A stretch of DNA of 64,000 nt from NCBI GenBank assembly GCA_963790045.1, contig CAWBMS010000010.1:1-64000 (forward strand), written 5' to 3'. The notes beneath the pieces are model-generated. The model was not told the DNA's origin and ran no database searches. It was given only the letters and a program-made list of their open reading frames with translations. The number at the start of each line of letters is the position of its first letter. The first letter of the stretch is position 1. The DNA is from DATKMP01 sp963790045. GTDB taxonomy: Bacteria; Bacteroidota; Ignavibacteria; UBA10030. Positions 27,615 to 37,089 of the stretch are shown here, piece by piece. Position numbers and translations under genes: made by a program.

Positions 27615-29720
27615 ATGAAAAAAGTTTTTATCATTTTACTCATTAGTATATCAACAGTGTATGCGCAACAATTTAAACCGCAAGAAAAAGAAATTCTTCA
27701 GTTACAAGATCAGCGTTCGCTTGGCGAGGGAAAATTAGTGTCATATCTGCATTCCAACGATGCGCATCTTCGCTGCCTTGCAGTCCGTGCTTTGGCTAAT
27801 ATACAGGATACATCTTCTGTGCACTCGTTGATTCCATTGTTGAAGGATAGTTCAAACAGTGTTCGTGCTGTTACTGCGTTTGCATTGGGACAAATCGGCG
27901 GAGACTCTGCTGAACGAGCGTTGTGCCGTGTTTTAGATGTAAAACAAGATTCCGTAGTTTTTTCATGTGTACTGGAAGCATTAGGAAAATGTGGTTCTCA
28001 TGCAGCTTTGGATTCTGTGCTGATGTTCTCTGAGAACATATCACAGCCCCTGTTCCAATCGGATGTTGCTCTTTCGGTTGCGCGATTTGCTATTCGAGGA
28101 GTAAAGTCGGAACGAGCCATCTGGAAATGTTTTGACTATCTATCTTCGGCGGATACTTCTGTTCGCGTGAACTCGCTCTACGCCTTATGGCGTTGTGCTC
28201 CGCACGGCTTGCTCGATATTGAAATTACCAAGCATGCGGAATTATTAGATTCGTTGAGTCGTGATCATAATGCCGATGTACGATTGAATTGCATCATTTT
28301 GCTCGGACGTTCTCAATCCCATGATGCTGTAGGGATTGTGAAGAATCGTATTACGGATATTGCTCACGAAACCGATTGGCGTGTTCGTGTTGCACTCGTT
28401 CGTGCGCTCGATGTTGCAGTAACGATTTCCCATGAATTGCTTCAAGATTACATTGTTTTCTTACCGGATGAAAACGACCACGTGACGATTGCGGCGCTTC
28501 AGAGTTTATATGCTGTTTCACCCGCTCTCTGGCAAGACACATCCATCGTGTTGCAACTGAAAAATAGAATTAGCGCATTGGCGGAAAATAAAACTATTAC
28601 CGAAGCTGTTCGCGGCGAAGCACTCGTTGCGCTCGGCAGATTTTTTCCCGATGAATTGCGTCATTGTTTTGTGCTGGCGGATTCGTCGAATGCCTCATCA
28701 CGGCTGAAAGCAAAATATATCGATGCACGCTCGCAGATTATCAGCAAGATCAATCTCAGCTTGATTCTTGAAAATCTCGATCACACCGATGCGCCGCTTA
28801 CGATGACGGCGTGGGAATGTCTGCGCAGTTTTGTCACACCGCGCGCGTTGTCCATCCTCCAATTGGATTCAGCACAAACGGTATCGTTGCCGCAGATGAT
28901 TTTGAAGAAAGCCGCGACCGCACTTTCCTATAACAACATTGGTGTGACAACGCTGGTAGCAAATTTTTGTGCGGATACAATTGCCTTTGCACCGCTCAAA
29001 AAAGCACATCTGGCATCATCCGTTGAAGATGCGTTGATCGCTTCCTGTAAAAAAATAAAAACGCCGGAAGGAACGGAAACTATGCAGGCAGTGGTAGAAG
29101 CGCTTGGAGTAATCGGTAATGAACATGCTATCTCATTCTTAAATCAAATTGTGCGAACAGGAGAACCGGCGGTCAGTGTTCACGCAGCAACCGCTCTTAA
29201 GTTGTTGACGGGGAAAACATATTCAGAAGCATTGCCTCCACAGAAATATGAAGAACATTCCAAGAAAGATTGGAACTTGCTGGAGGAGATCGAACAGCAT
29301 CAGCATGTACTTTTGACGACAACGAAAGGCGAGGTTGTTTTGGAACTAATGAAAGACGATGCGCCGTTCACCGTGCTGAGTTTCGTAAAACTCATTCAGA
29401 AGCATTACTACGACGGTTTGATCTTTCATCGTGTGGTGCCGAATTTTGTCGTGCAGGGCGGCGATCCGCGCGGCGACGGCTGGGGCGGCCCGGATTTCAA
29501 CTTACGAACGGAAGTATCGCTTGTAAATTATGAACGCGGAAGCTGCGGTATGGCAAGCGCCGGAAAAGACACCGAAGGCAGCCAGTTCTTCATCACACAC
29601 ACGGCAACGCCTCATCTTGACGGGCGTTATACGATTTTCGGAAAGGTCATCAAAGGAATGGAAGTGGTCGATCGTTTGCAGATCGGCGATAAAATTCTTT
29701 CTCTACGACTTGCGGATTAA
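27615..29720 (+). CDS. HEAT-repeat protein with C-terminal cyclophilin domain
   Basis: About 701 residues. I chose ATG 27615 (MKKVFIILLISISTVYAQQ), a clear signal peptide; the open frame extends 23 codons upstream without one. HEAT-like repeats cover about residues 35-560, e.g. LRCLAVRALANIQD, SVRAVTAFALGQIGG and EAVRGEALVALGRF. The C-terminal domain is a cyclophilin-type peptidyl-prolyl isomerase: YYDGLIFHRVVPNFVVQGGDPRGDG, SCGMASAGKDTEGSQFFI and HLDGRYTIFGKV, with catalytic Arg, Gln and Phe present. The arrangement is known in Bacteroidota. A periplasmic folding role is inferred. Confidence 0.88.
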   Translation: MKKVFIILLISISTVYAQQFKPQEKEILQLQDQRSLGEGKLVSYLHSNDAHLRCLAVRALANIQDTSSVHSLIPLLKDSSNSVRAVTAFALGQIGGDSAERALCRVLDVKQDSVVFSCVLEALGKCGSHAALDSVLMFSENISQPLFQSDVALSVARFAIRGVKSERAIWKCFDYLSSADTSVRVNSLYALWRCAPHGLLDIEITKHAELLDSLSRDHNADVRLNCIILLGRSQSHDAVGIVKNRITDIAHETDWRVRVALVRALDVAVTISHELLQDYIVFLPDENDHVTIAALQSLYAVSPALWQDTSIVLQLKNRISALAENKTITEAVRGEALVALGRFFPDELRHCFVLADSSNASSRLKAKYIDARSQIISKINLSLILENLDHTDAPLTMTAWECLRSFVTPRALSILQLDSAQTVSLPQMILKKAATALSYNNIGVTTLVANFCADTIAFAPLKKAHLASSVEDALIASCKKIKTPEGTETMQAVVEALGVIGNEHAISFLNQIVRTGEPAVSVHAATALKLLTGKTYSEALPPQKYEEHSKKDWNLLEEIEQHQHVLLTTTKGEVVLELMKDDAPFTVLSFVKLIQKHYYDGLIFHRVVPNFVVQGGDPRGDGWGGPDFNLRTEVSLVNYERGSCGMASAGKDTEGSQFFITHTATPHLDGRYTIFGKVIKGMEVVDRLQIGDKILSLRLAD

Positions 29721-29731
29721 TACGAAAATTT

Positions 29732-30628
29732 TTATTTTTGCTTAGCGTCTTCATAGGCAGTACGATGTTCGGGATCACAAGTCATAAGTTGATCATATAC
29801 GCCTTTTGTGGGGTAGGCAGAAAATACATCGGCAATCTCTTTGTACTTCGCATCAAAAAATTGTTTGATTACAACACTGGTGGCGTTTTGCCGTCGTATA
29901 TCGTTGATAGTTTGAACAGCTTTCAATATCGTTGCTAATGCATTTTGTTTATCAGAGGTCAATAAATCAATACCGTCAAAATGATAATTGTTAAACCATG
30001 TGCGAAAGTCGGCATATTTTGCATTGTTCAGTTCATCGACGATGCCGGTGCGGCTATAAGCGGAAGGAACAATTTGCCAGTCGCCGACAGAGGAAGAAGA
30101 AACCGATTGTTGACAAATGTTCGCAGCTTTTTGGAAAAAGGGACTTCCAGATGAAGGAACATAGGTATCGAAATCATATCCAAGAATAAGATAAGCGTAA
30201 TAATCGATGAAGCTTGTTAAAGGATCGAAGGCGTAATCGTCATGCGTCATACGTTGATTAGGTGTGTAGGTGAATGTCCATTTGTCGTCAAGGATACGAA
30301 GAATGGGGGTGGTGCGTTCCGTTTTATCATTCCCATTATAAATGGGGCGCATGCTGCCGATGAAAACTTGTGCTTGATACGTATTATTGCCGGTAGCTGA
30401 TTTGAAAAAGATATCGAACGTGCAATCGATTTTTTCGCCGTTCATATCTTCGGTTGTGAAGCGCGTATTATTCACATACCGCTCTACATCGGCTTGAAAA
30501 TTATTAAGATTGTTCCGCTGCGCGGAAGGAATGGATTCAAGGTTAATTGTCACCTTACAATTCAATTCTTGCGCGTGGATCATAACTGTTGCGCTGAGGA
30601 TACTGACAAAGAGGAGGAGGCGTTTCAT
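29732..30628 (-). CDS. DUF4835 family exported protein
   Basis: A 298-residue protein with a signal peptide (KRLLLFVSILSATVMIHAQELNC). The body has family features: INLESIPSAQRNNLNNF, TRFTTEDMNGEKIDC, SFIDYYAYLILGYDFDTY and a Tyr/Asn-rich C-terminal half. DUF4835 is found in Bacteroidota and relatives, and its function is unknown. ATG 30628 has GGAA 8 bases upstream. The start codon shares the CATG of the divergent PorV-like gene, so the 5' ends overlap by two bases. Confidence 0.85.
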   Translation of the reverse strand: MKRLLLFVSILSATVMIHAQELNCKVTINLESIPSAQRNNLNNFQADVERYVNNTRFTTEDMNGEKIDCTFDIFFKSATGNNTYQAQVFIGSMRPIYNGNDKTERTTPILRILDDKWTFTYTPNQRMTHDDYAFDPLTSFIDYYAYLILGYDFDTYVPSSGSPFFQKAANICQQSVSSSSVGDWQIVPSAYSRTGIVDELNNAKYADFRTWFNNYHFDGIDLLTSDKQNALATILKAVQTINDIRRQNATSVVIKQFFDAKYKEIADVFSAYPTKGVYDQLMTCDPEHRTAYEDAKQK

Positions 30629-31523
30629 GTGTGTTCCATCAATTGTTCGACAGAACAAATATAAAGATTTTCTCCGGCGGTCTCAAGCGAAAAGAATTAT
30701 TTTCCCATTCATCCTTTTGTTGCTGCCGGCATCAATGCATGCAGCAGGGGAAAACAACGGCCGAGGCGTTAAAGCGATCGGTATGGCGAATACGTTTGTT
30801 GCGGTGGCAGATGATCCGTGGGCGATTCAATATAATCCGGCGGGTTTATCGAGGATACCTTATGGGGAAATTTCTGGGTTCATCGTGCCTCAGCAATTTG
30901 GTTTGCCGGAATTACGCACCACCGCGCTGGCAATGGTGCTGCCGTTGAAGGATGTATCTCTTGGAGCGTCCTTCGACCGTTTTGGGTTCGATTTGTATAA
31001 TGAAACAACCATGAGTATCGGTGCGGGGAAAGCGTTTTCACCAAGTATGTTTGGCGGTATGACGTTGAACTATCGTTCTCTTGCTATTGCGGGTTATGGA
31101 AACACAAGTGTTTTGTCGGTAGATGCGGGCGTGCTGGCAGAAATCCTTCCATCGGTTGTGGTCGGCGGTTGTTTTAAAAATATTACGAATGCGTCTTTTG
31201 TCAAAGGAGATGATGACATTCCGCAATGTTTTTCTATTGGTGCCGGTTGGAAGGCGTTGAACGATCTTTTCGTAACAGCAGAACTCGAAAAAGATATTCG
31301 CTATGCCGCATCGCTCAAAGCGGGAATCGAAAAAACTTTTTTGAATCTTCTGTCGCTGCGTTTCGGCGTTGCCAATAACCCCGACAAATATGCGGCGGGA
31401 ATTGCCGTGAAGTATGCGGGAATTGAATTCGGTTATGCAGGATACAGCCACGCCGAATTAGGATGGACGCACCAAATAGAAATTTCAATTCAATGGGGAA
31501 AGGATGTTGAAGAGAATCCCTAA
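30627..31523 (+). CDS. PorV/UPF0164-like outer membrane protein
   Basis: About 298 residues. ATG 30627 is preceded by GAGGAGGAGGCG, a strong ribosome-binding site located inside the divergent DUF4835 gene. The signal segment is long (about residues 23-39, IFPFILLLLPASMHA). A typical PorV/FadL-like start follows: GRGVKAIGMANTFVAVADDPWAIQYNPAGLSRI. The rest is amphipathic beta strands ending in an aromatic-rich C-terminus. This family includes type IX secretion components, but no other T9SS gene is in the window, so the role is open. It overlaps the next gene by 20 bp. Confidence 0.8.
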   Translation: MCVPSIVRQNKYKDFLRRSQAKRIIFPFILLLLPASMHAAGENNGRGVKAIGMANTFVAVADDPWAIQYNPAGLSRIPYGEISGFIVPQQFGLPELRTTALAMVLPLKDVSLGASFDRFGFDLYNETTMSIGAGKAFSPSMFGGMTLNYRSLAIAGYGNTSVLSVDAGVLAEILPSVVVGGCFKNITNASFVKGDDDIPQCFSIGAGWKALNDLFVTAELEKDIRYAASLKAGIEKTFLNLLSLRFGVANNPDKYAAGIAVKYAGIEFGYAGYSHAELGWTHQIEISIQWGKDVEENP

Positions 31524-33515
31524 AGTAACAATGCTGCTGTTTTGTACGACTGAACTGATGTCTGCGCAAAACAACACGGATATCGATACGGTTCTGCTGC
31601 CGCAGATATTTGAAGAAGAACGTCTGTTGGAAAATTCCGAAGACGAACGCGGCGTGCTTGCCGATGAATTCGATTGGCTGCGCGAGCATCCCATGAATCT
31701 TTACACGGCAACCGCCGAAGAATTGCAGCGCATTCCCGGCGTTACGCATTTGCTGGCAGAAAATATTTTGGCGTGGCGGCAACAGCATCCATTGTTAAAC
31801 ATTACCGATTTGATGAACGTAGAAGGAATGACAGCGGAACAATTCAGAACGATGCAGCCGTACATTATGCTTCTCCTGCAAAATAAAAATTCGTATTCCG
31901 TACAATATCGGTACGCGAAGCACTTCCGAAATCGAACAGCGAAAAGGATACACCGATCATGTCTATCAAGGTTCGCCGTTAAAAGAATACAATCGCTTGA
32001 CAGCATCAATAACGGATACGGCAGGAATATTTTTGGGAATGACTGCGCTTGATGTTGGCATACTTACGGAAAAAGATGCGGGTGAGCGGTTGCTTATCGA
32101 TTTTACTACGGCATATATTTCATGTTGGATTCCTGCATTGCGCACGCGATGCATCATCGGCGATTATTCATTCGCAAGCGCAGAAGGATTGGTCTTCAGT
32201 CAATCGTTTCTTATTTCCAAAAGCAGCGATGTTATTGCATCTCTGAAAAACAATCAGAATAATATTCGCCCGTATCGTTCAACCGATGAGAATGGATATA
32301 ATCGCGGCATTGCTGCATTGGTGGAATGGAATACTTTGCAGATGCAATTGATGTATTCTCGCCGCGGGATCAATGCGACTGTTGATAGTAGCGGAATTAT
32401 TACTTCGTTCGATGCAAGCGGGTTGTTCCGAACAGAAAGCGAACAAGCGCACCGCAACAGTGCAGGCGAGCAAATCGTTGGCGGACGCTTGAACTGGCAT
32501 CCATGGCGCGAATGGAATTTTGGCGCGACAGCGTATCATTCTGCATTCGATCATCCGTTCCATCCGACCGCAACTGATCCTGCCTCCTTCAATCAACTGA
32601 ACGTGCAAGGCGCAGATGTCTCTTATACCACCGTTCGTACCGATGTGTTTTCGGAAATTGCTTTCTCACAGCATGCCTGCGCATGCATCGCCGGAATAAC
32701 CGCAAAGCCAATGCCTTCGTTGGAATTGAGTCTGATTGCCCGCGATTACGCGCCAGACTTTCTCAATTTGCATGCGTCGGCGTTTGGCGAGCACGGCGAT
32801 CATGTAAAAAATGAAAGTGGAATTTATTCTGCAGCGAGAATCAAAATATTCTCTTGGCTGCGCGCATCTGTTTATTACGATCAGTTTCGATTTCCACAAT
32901 TGAATGCACAAACGAATGTTGCAGGATCGGGGAATGATGCACTGGGATTTTTAAGAAGTACAATTAAACCGACGATGCGAAGTGGATCTTTATGTCAAAC
33001 AAAAATCAACGCCGGAGCTTTGTGCTGCGGAAGATGAATTCGGCAGAACAGTTCAGCAATTAGATTCTCGCATTCAAAAGAATTATAGGATGACCGTGAA
33101 TTATACTTCATTGCGTTCAGCGCAGTTTTCGACTCGTCTCGAATGCGTTCACGTTGAAGAGATCGTTGCACATACCGATGAGTACGGGTATCTGTTTTCA
33201 CAATCCGTGCAATGGAAAATGCTGTTTCACTTGCATACGTATCTACAAGTAACGATGTACAAAACGGATTCTTACAATTCGCGTTTGTACCGTTATGAAG
33301 ATGAATTACCCGGTGCCTTTACCAATGCGCTGCTGTATGGAGAAGGCGTACGCTGGTATGTGCTACTGCAATACGATATTGGAACGGTGATTCAACTTTA
33401 TGCAAAATATACATGCTCGGTAAAGAACGGCGTGCGCACACTCGGCTCCGGCTGGGATGAAATTCAGGGGAACACGTTACAACAGATCAGCATGCAAATG
33501 GATGTCAAGTGGTAG
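31504..33515 (+). CDS. Helix-hairpin-helix barrel protein, two frameshifts
   Basis: A large exported protein with a signal peptide and an N-terminal helix-hairpin-helix pair (PMNLYTATAEELQRIPGVTH and NITDLMNVEGMTAEQF), then an outer-membrane-like barrel. The reading frame shifts twice, each time with one extra base at a GTAC: near 31911 (QYR then TRSTSEIEQRKGYTDHVYQG) and near 32957 (GFLR then VQLNRRCEVDLYVKQ). Corrected, it is about 670 residues ending in ISMQMDVKW. The combination is known from Bacteroidota and Ignavibacteria; its function is unknown. Confidence 0.78.
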
Positions 33516-33608
33516 TCGAGATGGGAGATTACTTCTATCAAATTAAAGTTAAGAGAGCTTGTTGCAAAATAAATTTATAACAACTTGAATGATAGATTAA
33601 CCAATTGA

Positions 33609-33974
33609 TTATTTTGTTTTTGATATTAAATCCAGACGCAATTGTGCCAACGAACTTCCATCCGAAGTTTTCCAGTAAGTCCAACCGTTAATTGTTTTCT
33701 TTGACTTCCAGATTGCTGCATGCAGGCATCAACAAGAACAAACGATCCAATGAGCATCCATCTTGCCAACGGTATTCCGATTGCGAGAAGCGAGATCGAT
33801 AGCAAAACCATCAGGAATAGTTCCGACTCCATCCGGGCTTTTTATCAGCATCTTGGGTAGATATATAGAGTCTGGCCCAAAAATGTATTCAGCATTTGCT
33901 TCGACAACTTTTTCGATCTCATTTTCGTTGGCGAAATTCGTTGTGATGAATTTTTTATCTTTTAGAATAATCAT
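33609..33974 (-). pseudogene. Remnant of a restriction-system-like protein (RAMA-type C-terminus)
   Basis: Two separated fragments in different frames. The N-terminal 66 or so codons (from 33974) read ANAEYIFGPDSIYLPK and GTIPDGFAIDLASR, which I recall from hypothetical proteins with a nuclease-like N-domain. After a stop, another frame gives TINGWTYWKTSDGSSLAQLR, which resembles the RAMA/DUF4357-like module of restriction-associated proteins. The middle is missing, so this looks like an internally deleted gene. The identification is tentative. There is no convincing functional product. Confidence 0.4.
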
Positions 33975-34090
33975 AGTTACCTTCTTCTGTGTTCAACCAC
34001 ATTTTTAACTACATATATAAGATGCTGTTTGTGAAATACCAATGAGAATAATATCATTGTTTCTCAAATAAGAAGCAAACATTTTTTGTT

Positions 34091-34134
34091 TGTGACCATC
34101 ATCTGCTCCGTTGTATTAGTAGGTGATGGTCACA
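34091..34134. repeat. Dispersed hairpin repeat, copy 2
   Basis: TGTGACCATC and GATGGTCACA form a 10-bp perfect stem around a 24-base loop, with CTGC after the left arm. It matches copy 1 at 3957-4002, with a compensated base-pair change. It lies in the 320-bp gap between a gene remnant and mnmA, in which I see no gene. Confidence 0.65.
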
Positions 34135-34148
34135 TGCTATGCGCTGGG

Positions 34149-34181
34149 AAGTGTCAGACACCTGCAAGGTGTTCGACACTT
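34149..34181. repeat. REP-like hairpin GTGTCAGACACCT, copy 1
   Basis: AAGTGTCAGACACCT and AGGTGTTCGACACTT form an almost perfect 15-bp stem (13 pairs) with a GCAA loop. A second copy with a longer loop is at 62019-62069. Elements of this appearance (GTGTCAGACACCT) are common intergenic repeats. Confidence 0.6.
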
Positions 34182-34294
34182 AAGTAAGGCATGCAACCAA
34201 GCAGAAGCTTCCGCTGTTCTACAATCAAAATATTGGAGGAACTGTAAGCAGGGCTTCACTTACGAGGAATACTTTCGTATCTTTAAATAATTAT

Positions 34295-35411
34295 ATGATG
34301 AACAGCAAAAAAGACATAACAGTTGTTGTGGGAATGAGCGGCGGCGTGGATTCTTCCGTGGCGGCGGCATTACTGCTGGAAGAGGGCTACAATGTCATCG
34401 GCATGACGATGAAGACGTTACGAATTCGATGAAGTAGGCGGCAACATAGCAAATGAAACAAGCTGCTGCGGGTTGACGGCAATGCACGATGCGCGAATGG
34501 TGGCAGCGAAACTCGGCATTCCGCATTATGTTGTCGATTTCCGAAAAGAGTTCGGTAAAGAAGTCATCGATAATTTTGTAGAAGAATATCTCCACGGCAG
34601 AACTCCCAATCCGTGCATCATCTGTAATCGAGAAATAAAATGGGGCGCATTATTAAAGAAAGCCGAATCGCTCGGTGCGCAATTTATTGCCACGGGACAT
34701 TATGCTCGTCTGCGTTTCGATGAACAGCAGCAGCGGTACATCCTTTCGCGCGGAACGTATTCAGAAAAAGATCAATGGTACGCGTTGTGGGCAGTTTCGC
34801 AGGACGCATTAGCAAAGACGATGTTCCCGCTCGGCGAAAAAACAAAACCGGAAGTACGGCAGCTTGCTGAGCAGTTCGATCTGCGCACAGCGCATAAGCA
34901 GGAAAGTTTTGAAATTTGCTTTGTGCCGGATGATAATTACACGCGCTTTCTCAGCGAACGTGTTCCAGATTTAAAAGAGCAAGTGAATGGCGGCGAAATT
35001 CTTATGAACGAAAAAGTTGTCGGCAAACATGCCGGTTATCCGTTTTATACCATCGGTCAGCGGAAAAATATCGGCGCATACGGGCAGAAAATGTATGTAA
35101 CGGAAATCGACCCCAACTCCAACCGCGTGCATATCGGGACGGATGCAGAGTTGCATCACCGAACATTGATAGCCGGACAGGTAAACTGGAGTGGTATTGC
35201 CGGATTGCAGATCGGTGAAAAGAAAAGCGTGCAAGCGAAAGTGCGCTACAAAGATGATGCTGCCGATGCCGAAGTGTTTGCAGAAGCAGACGGCAAGATC
35301 AAAGTCATTTTTGATCAGCCTAAACGGGCGATAACGCCGGGGCAATCTGTGGTGCTGTATGACGGCGACGATCTGCTGGGCGGTGGCGTTATTGAATTCG
35401 TGCAGGACTAG
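34295..35411 (+). CDS. mnmA: tRNA 2-thiouridylase MnmA, one frameshift
   Basis: Catalyses 2-thiolation of U34 in tRNA for Lys, Glu and Gln. The N-terminus MNSKKDITVVVGMSGGVDSSVAA carries the SGGVDSS P-loop. An extra T at 34418-34419 (GTTAC instead of GTAC) breaks the frame after VIGMTMKT. Removing it gives MKTYEFDEVGGNIANETSCCG, including the first catalytic Cys region. The remainder has the second catalytic Cys (NPCIICNREIKWG), ATGHYARL and KQESFEICFV. Corrected length is about 371 residues, normal for MnmA. Either ATG of the ATGATG pair could start it. Confidence 0.94.
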
Positions 35412-35479
35412 GAAATGCTGGCGATAATAGAAACATTTTGGCTCTTCTTTCGTTTATTGTGTGAAAATTGACAGGAACT

Positions 35480-36052
35480 TTGACAGACGATTACATACTT
35501 GTTCGAGATGCCCAGGGAGGCAGTCACAAAGCGTTCGAGACGCTGGTGCATAAGTATCAGCGGCAGATTGCTAATTTAATTTATCTCTCGATGGGTAATC
35601 GTGATGAAGTGGAAGACTTAGTGCAGGAAGTATTTGTTAGAGCCTATCGCTCACTGCCGAGGTTCAAATTCGATGCATCGTTTTTTTCATGGTTATATCG
35701 CATCGGATTAAATTTATGCATTGATGAAATACGGAAGAAGAAAATCCGGCGTGTTGTTTCATTGGATTTTTTAACGGAAGAGGTTGTAGAGAATCAACGA
35801 CAGGATCATAATCCGTCTTTGACAAGTGAAGGAACATTGTATGACGAGCGTAAAGAAATAATTCGAGATGCGCTTCAACAATTATCGATGGAGCAGCGCC
35901 AAATTATTTTGTTGCGAGAATATGAAGATTTAACGTATGAAGAAATTGCCAAGACATTGCGTATCAGCGTTCAGGCAGTCAAATCGCGGTTGTTTCGTGC
36001 GCGTGCAGAATTAAAAGAACTCTTGAAAGATTATTTCAAGGAGATGGTATGA
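35480..36052 (+). CDS. ECF-type RNA polymerase sigma factor
   Basis: A sigma-70 family factor of the extracytoplasmic-function type, about 190 residues. Region 2 spans about residues 20-90 (AFETLVHKYQRQIANLIYLSMG, DEVEDLVQEVFVRAYRSL, SWLYRIGLNLCIDEIRKKK), and region 4 about 130-185 (LREYEDLTYEEIAKTLRISVQAVKSRLFRARAEL). The start is uncertain: TTG 35480 has AGGAA 5 bases upstream, while TTG 35468 is open but without one. It overlaps the anti-sigma ATG by 4 bp. It may control the downstream pump operon (inference). Confidence 0.92.
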   Translation: MTDDYILVRDAQGGSHKAFETLVHKYQRQIANLIYLSMGNRDEVEDLVQEVFVRAYRSLPRFKFDASFFSWLYRIGLNLCIDEIRKKKIRRVVSLDFLTEEVVENQRQDHNPSLTSEGTLYDERKEIIRDALQQLSMEQRQIILLREYEDLTYEEIAKTLRISVQAVKSRLFRARAELKELLKDYFKEMV

Positions 36053-36504
36053 ATCATAAAAAAATGCAACAATTGATCTCTGCGTATGCAGACGGTTATG
36101 CAAACGAATCACAACGAGCAACGGTGTTGTCGCACCTTGAAACGTGTTCCGAGTGCCGGAACTTTCTCGAAGAAATAAAACAACTGAAATCGGAAATACG
36201 TACTACGGCAGACGTTCATTTACATCATACGTTTTCTGCGAAGGTCATGGCTTCCATTCAAAAAGACGAAAAAGGGGAAATGCCATGGATGGGCGTTGAA
36301 CCCTCTGCCCGGAATACGGTTTTTGCACTTGCGGTGCTGGTGCTGATTATGTTTGCAGCGACTATGTTCGGCGGCAAACAACAAGAATTTGGAGTACAGC
36401 ACTTGCTGACGGCCGGAGTCAATGATTCTTTGGCGAATACTGTGTTGATGCATCAAACCGAACTATCTAAAGACGATGTGATGCTTGCGGTGATGACAAA
36501 ATGA
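36049..36504 (+). CDS. Anti-sigma factor with zinc-finger (zf-HC2) domain
   Basis: A 151-residue membrane-anchored anti-sigma factor. The N-terminal zf-HC2 module is visible as LISAYADG and then HLETCSECR (His-x3-Cys-x2-Cys) at about residues 30-37. A single transmembrane helix follows at about residues 87-105 (VFALAVLVLIMFAATMF), with a periplasmic tail. It is translationally coupled to the sigma factor, the usual arrangement. It should hold the sigma factor until an envelope signal arrives. Confidence 0.88.
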   Translation: MNHKKMQQLISAYADGYANESQRATVLSHLETCSECRNFLEEIKQLKSEIRTTADVHLHHTFSAKVMASIQKDEKGEMPWMGVEPSARNTVFALAVLVLIMFAATMFGGKQQEFGVQHLLTAGVNDSLANTVLMHQTELSKDDVMLAVMTK

Positions 36505-36515
36505 GGAGATGATGA

Positions 36516-36888
36516 ATGCAACCCAAGACGAAAACAATTTTGTTTATTCTGCTCAGTTTTACACTGGGCATCATCGGCGGTGTAACCGTTGACCGCCAAA
36601 TTTTATGTAACCATGCGCCGATGCAGCCGCCCTCTCGCGAAGACGTTCTCAAAATGTTTGCTGAACGATTACATCTGGATAATCATCAGGCCGCACAAGT
36701 TGATACTATCTTAGATACCTATCGCCCAAAGTTTGACATGTTACCGTAAATGTGTCCGTTTAACGCGGGATACATTAGAAGACAAGATACGTAAAGTGTT
36801 GTCGCCGGAGCAAAATAAATTGTATGATGATTACCTTCAGGAATTGGATCAACATGGAGTGTTTAAAGATCGAGGAAAGCAAAAATAA
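36516..36888 (+). CDS. CpxP/Spy-like periplasmic sensor protein, one frameshift
   Basis: A small exported protein with an N-terminal hydrophobic segment (IFILLSFTLGIIGGVTV) and a helical body (REDVLKMFAERLHLDNHQAAQVDTIL). The frame breaks at 36741-36745 (GTTACC); removing a T or C continues RKCVRLTRDTLEDKIRKVLSPEQNKLYDDYLQELD to a TAA at 36888. This gives about 123 residues. The LSPEQ segment is typical of CpxP/Spy and heavy-metal-sensor proteins with ECF systems. It directly follows the anti-sigma gene and may act as a sensor. Family membership is moderately supported. Confidence 0.65.
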
Positions 36889-37089
36889 ATCGCAAACGAA
36901 GTTATCATTAGTTATTGTTGAGGAATAAATTCCCCCGGCGCTGGTTCTATAACATTATACCCGTTGTTACAGAAGGGGATAAGTATTCTCCCTTTTCATT
37001 TTTTTTCAGGTTATGAACAAATTGGAAAAGCCATCGGCGGATCAGTGAGTATTAAAATAGGATGTTGGTGTTGTTAAAAGGAACTACTT

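Noticed and set aside
33508..33525. GGTAGTCGAG after the HHH gene as a copy of the three-way-junction element
   Set aside because: Only ten bases match and neither hairpin nor right arm follows; chance is adequate.
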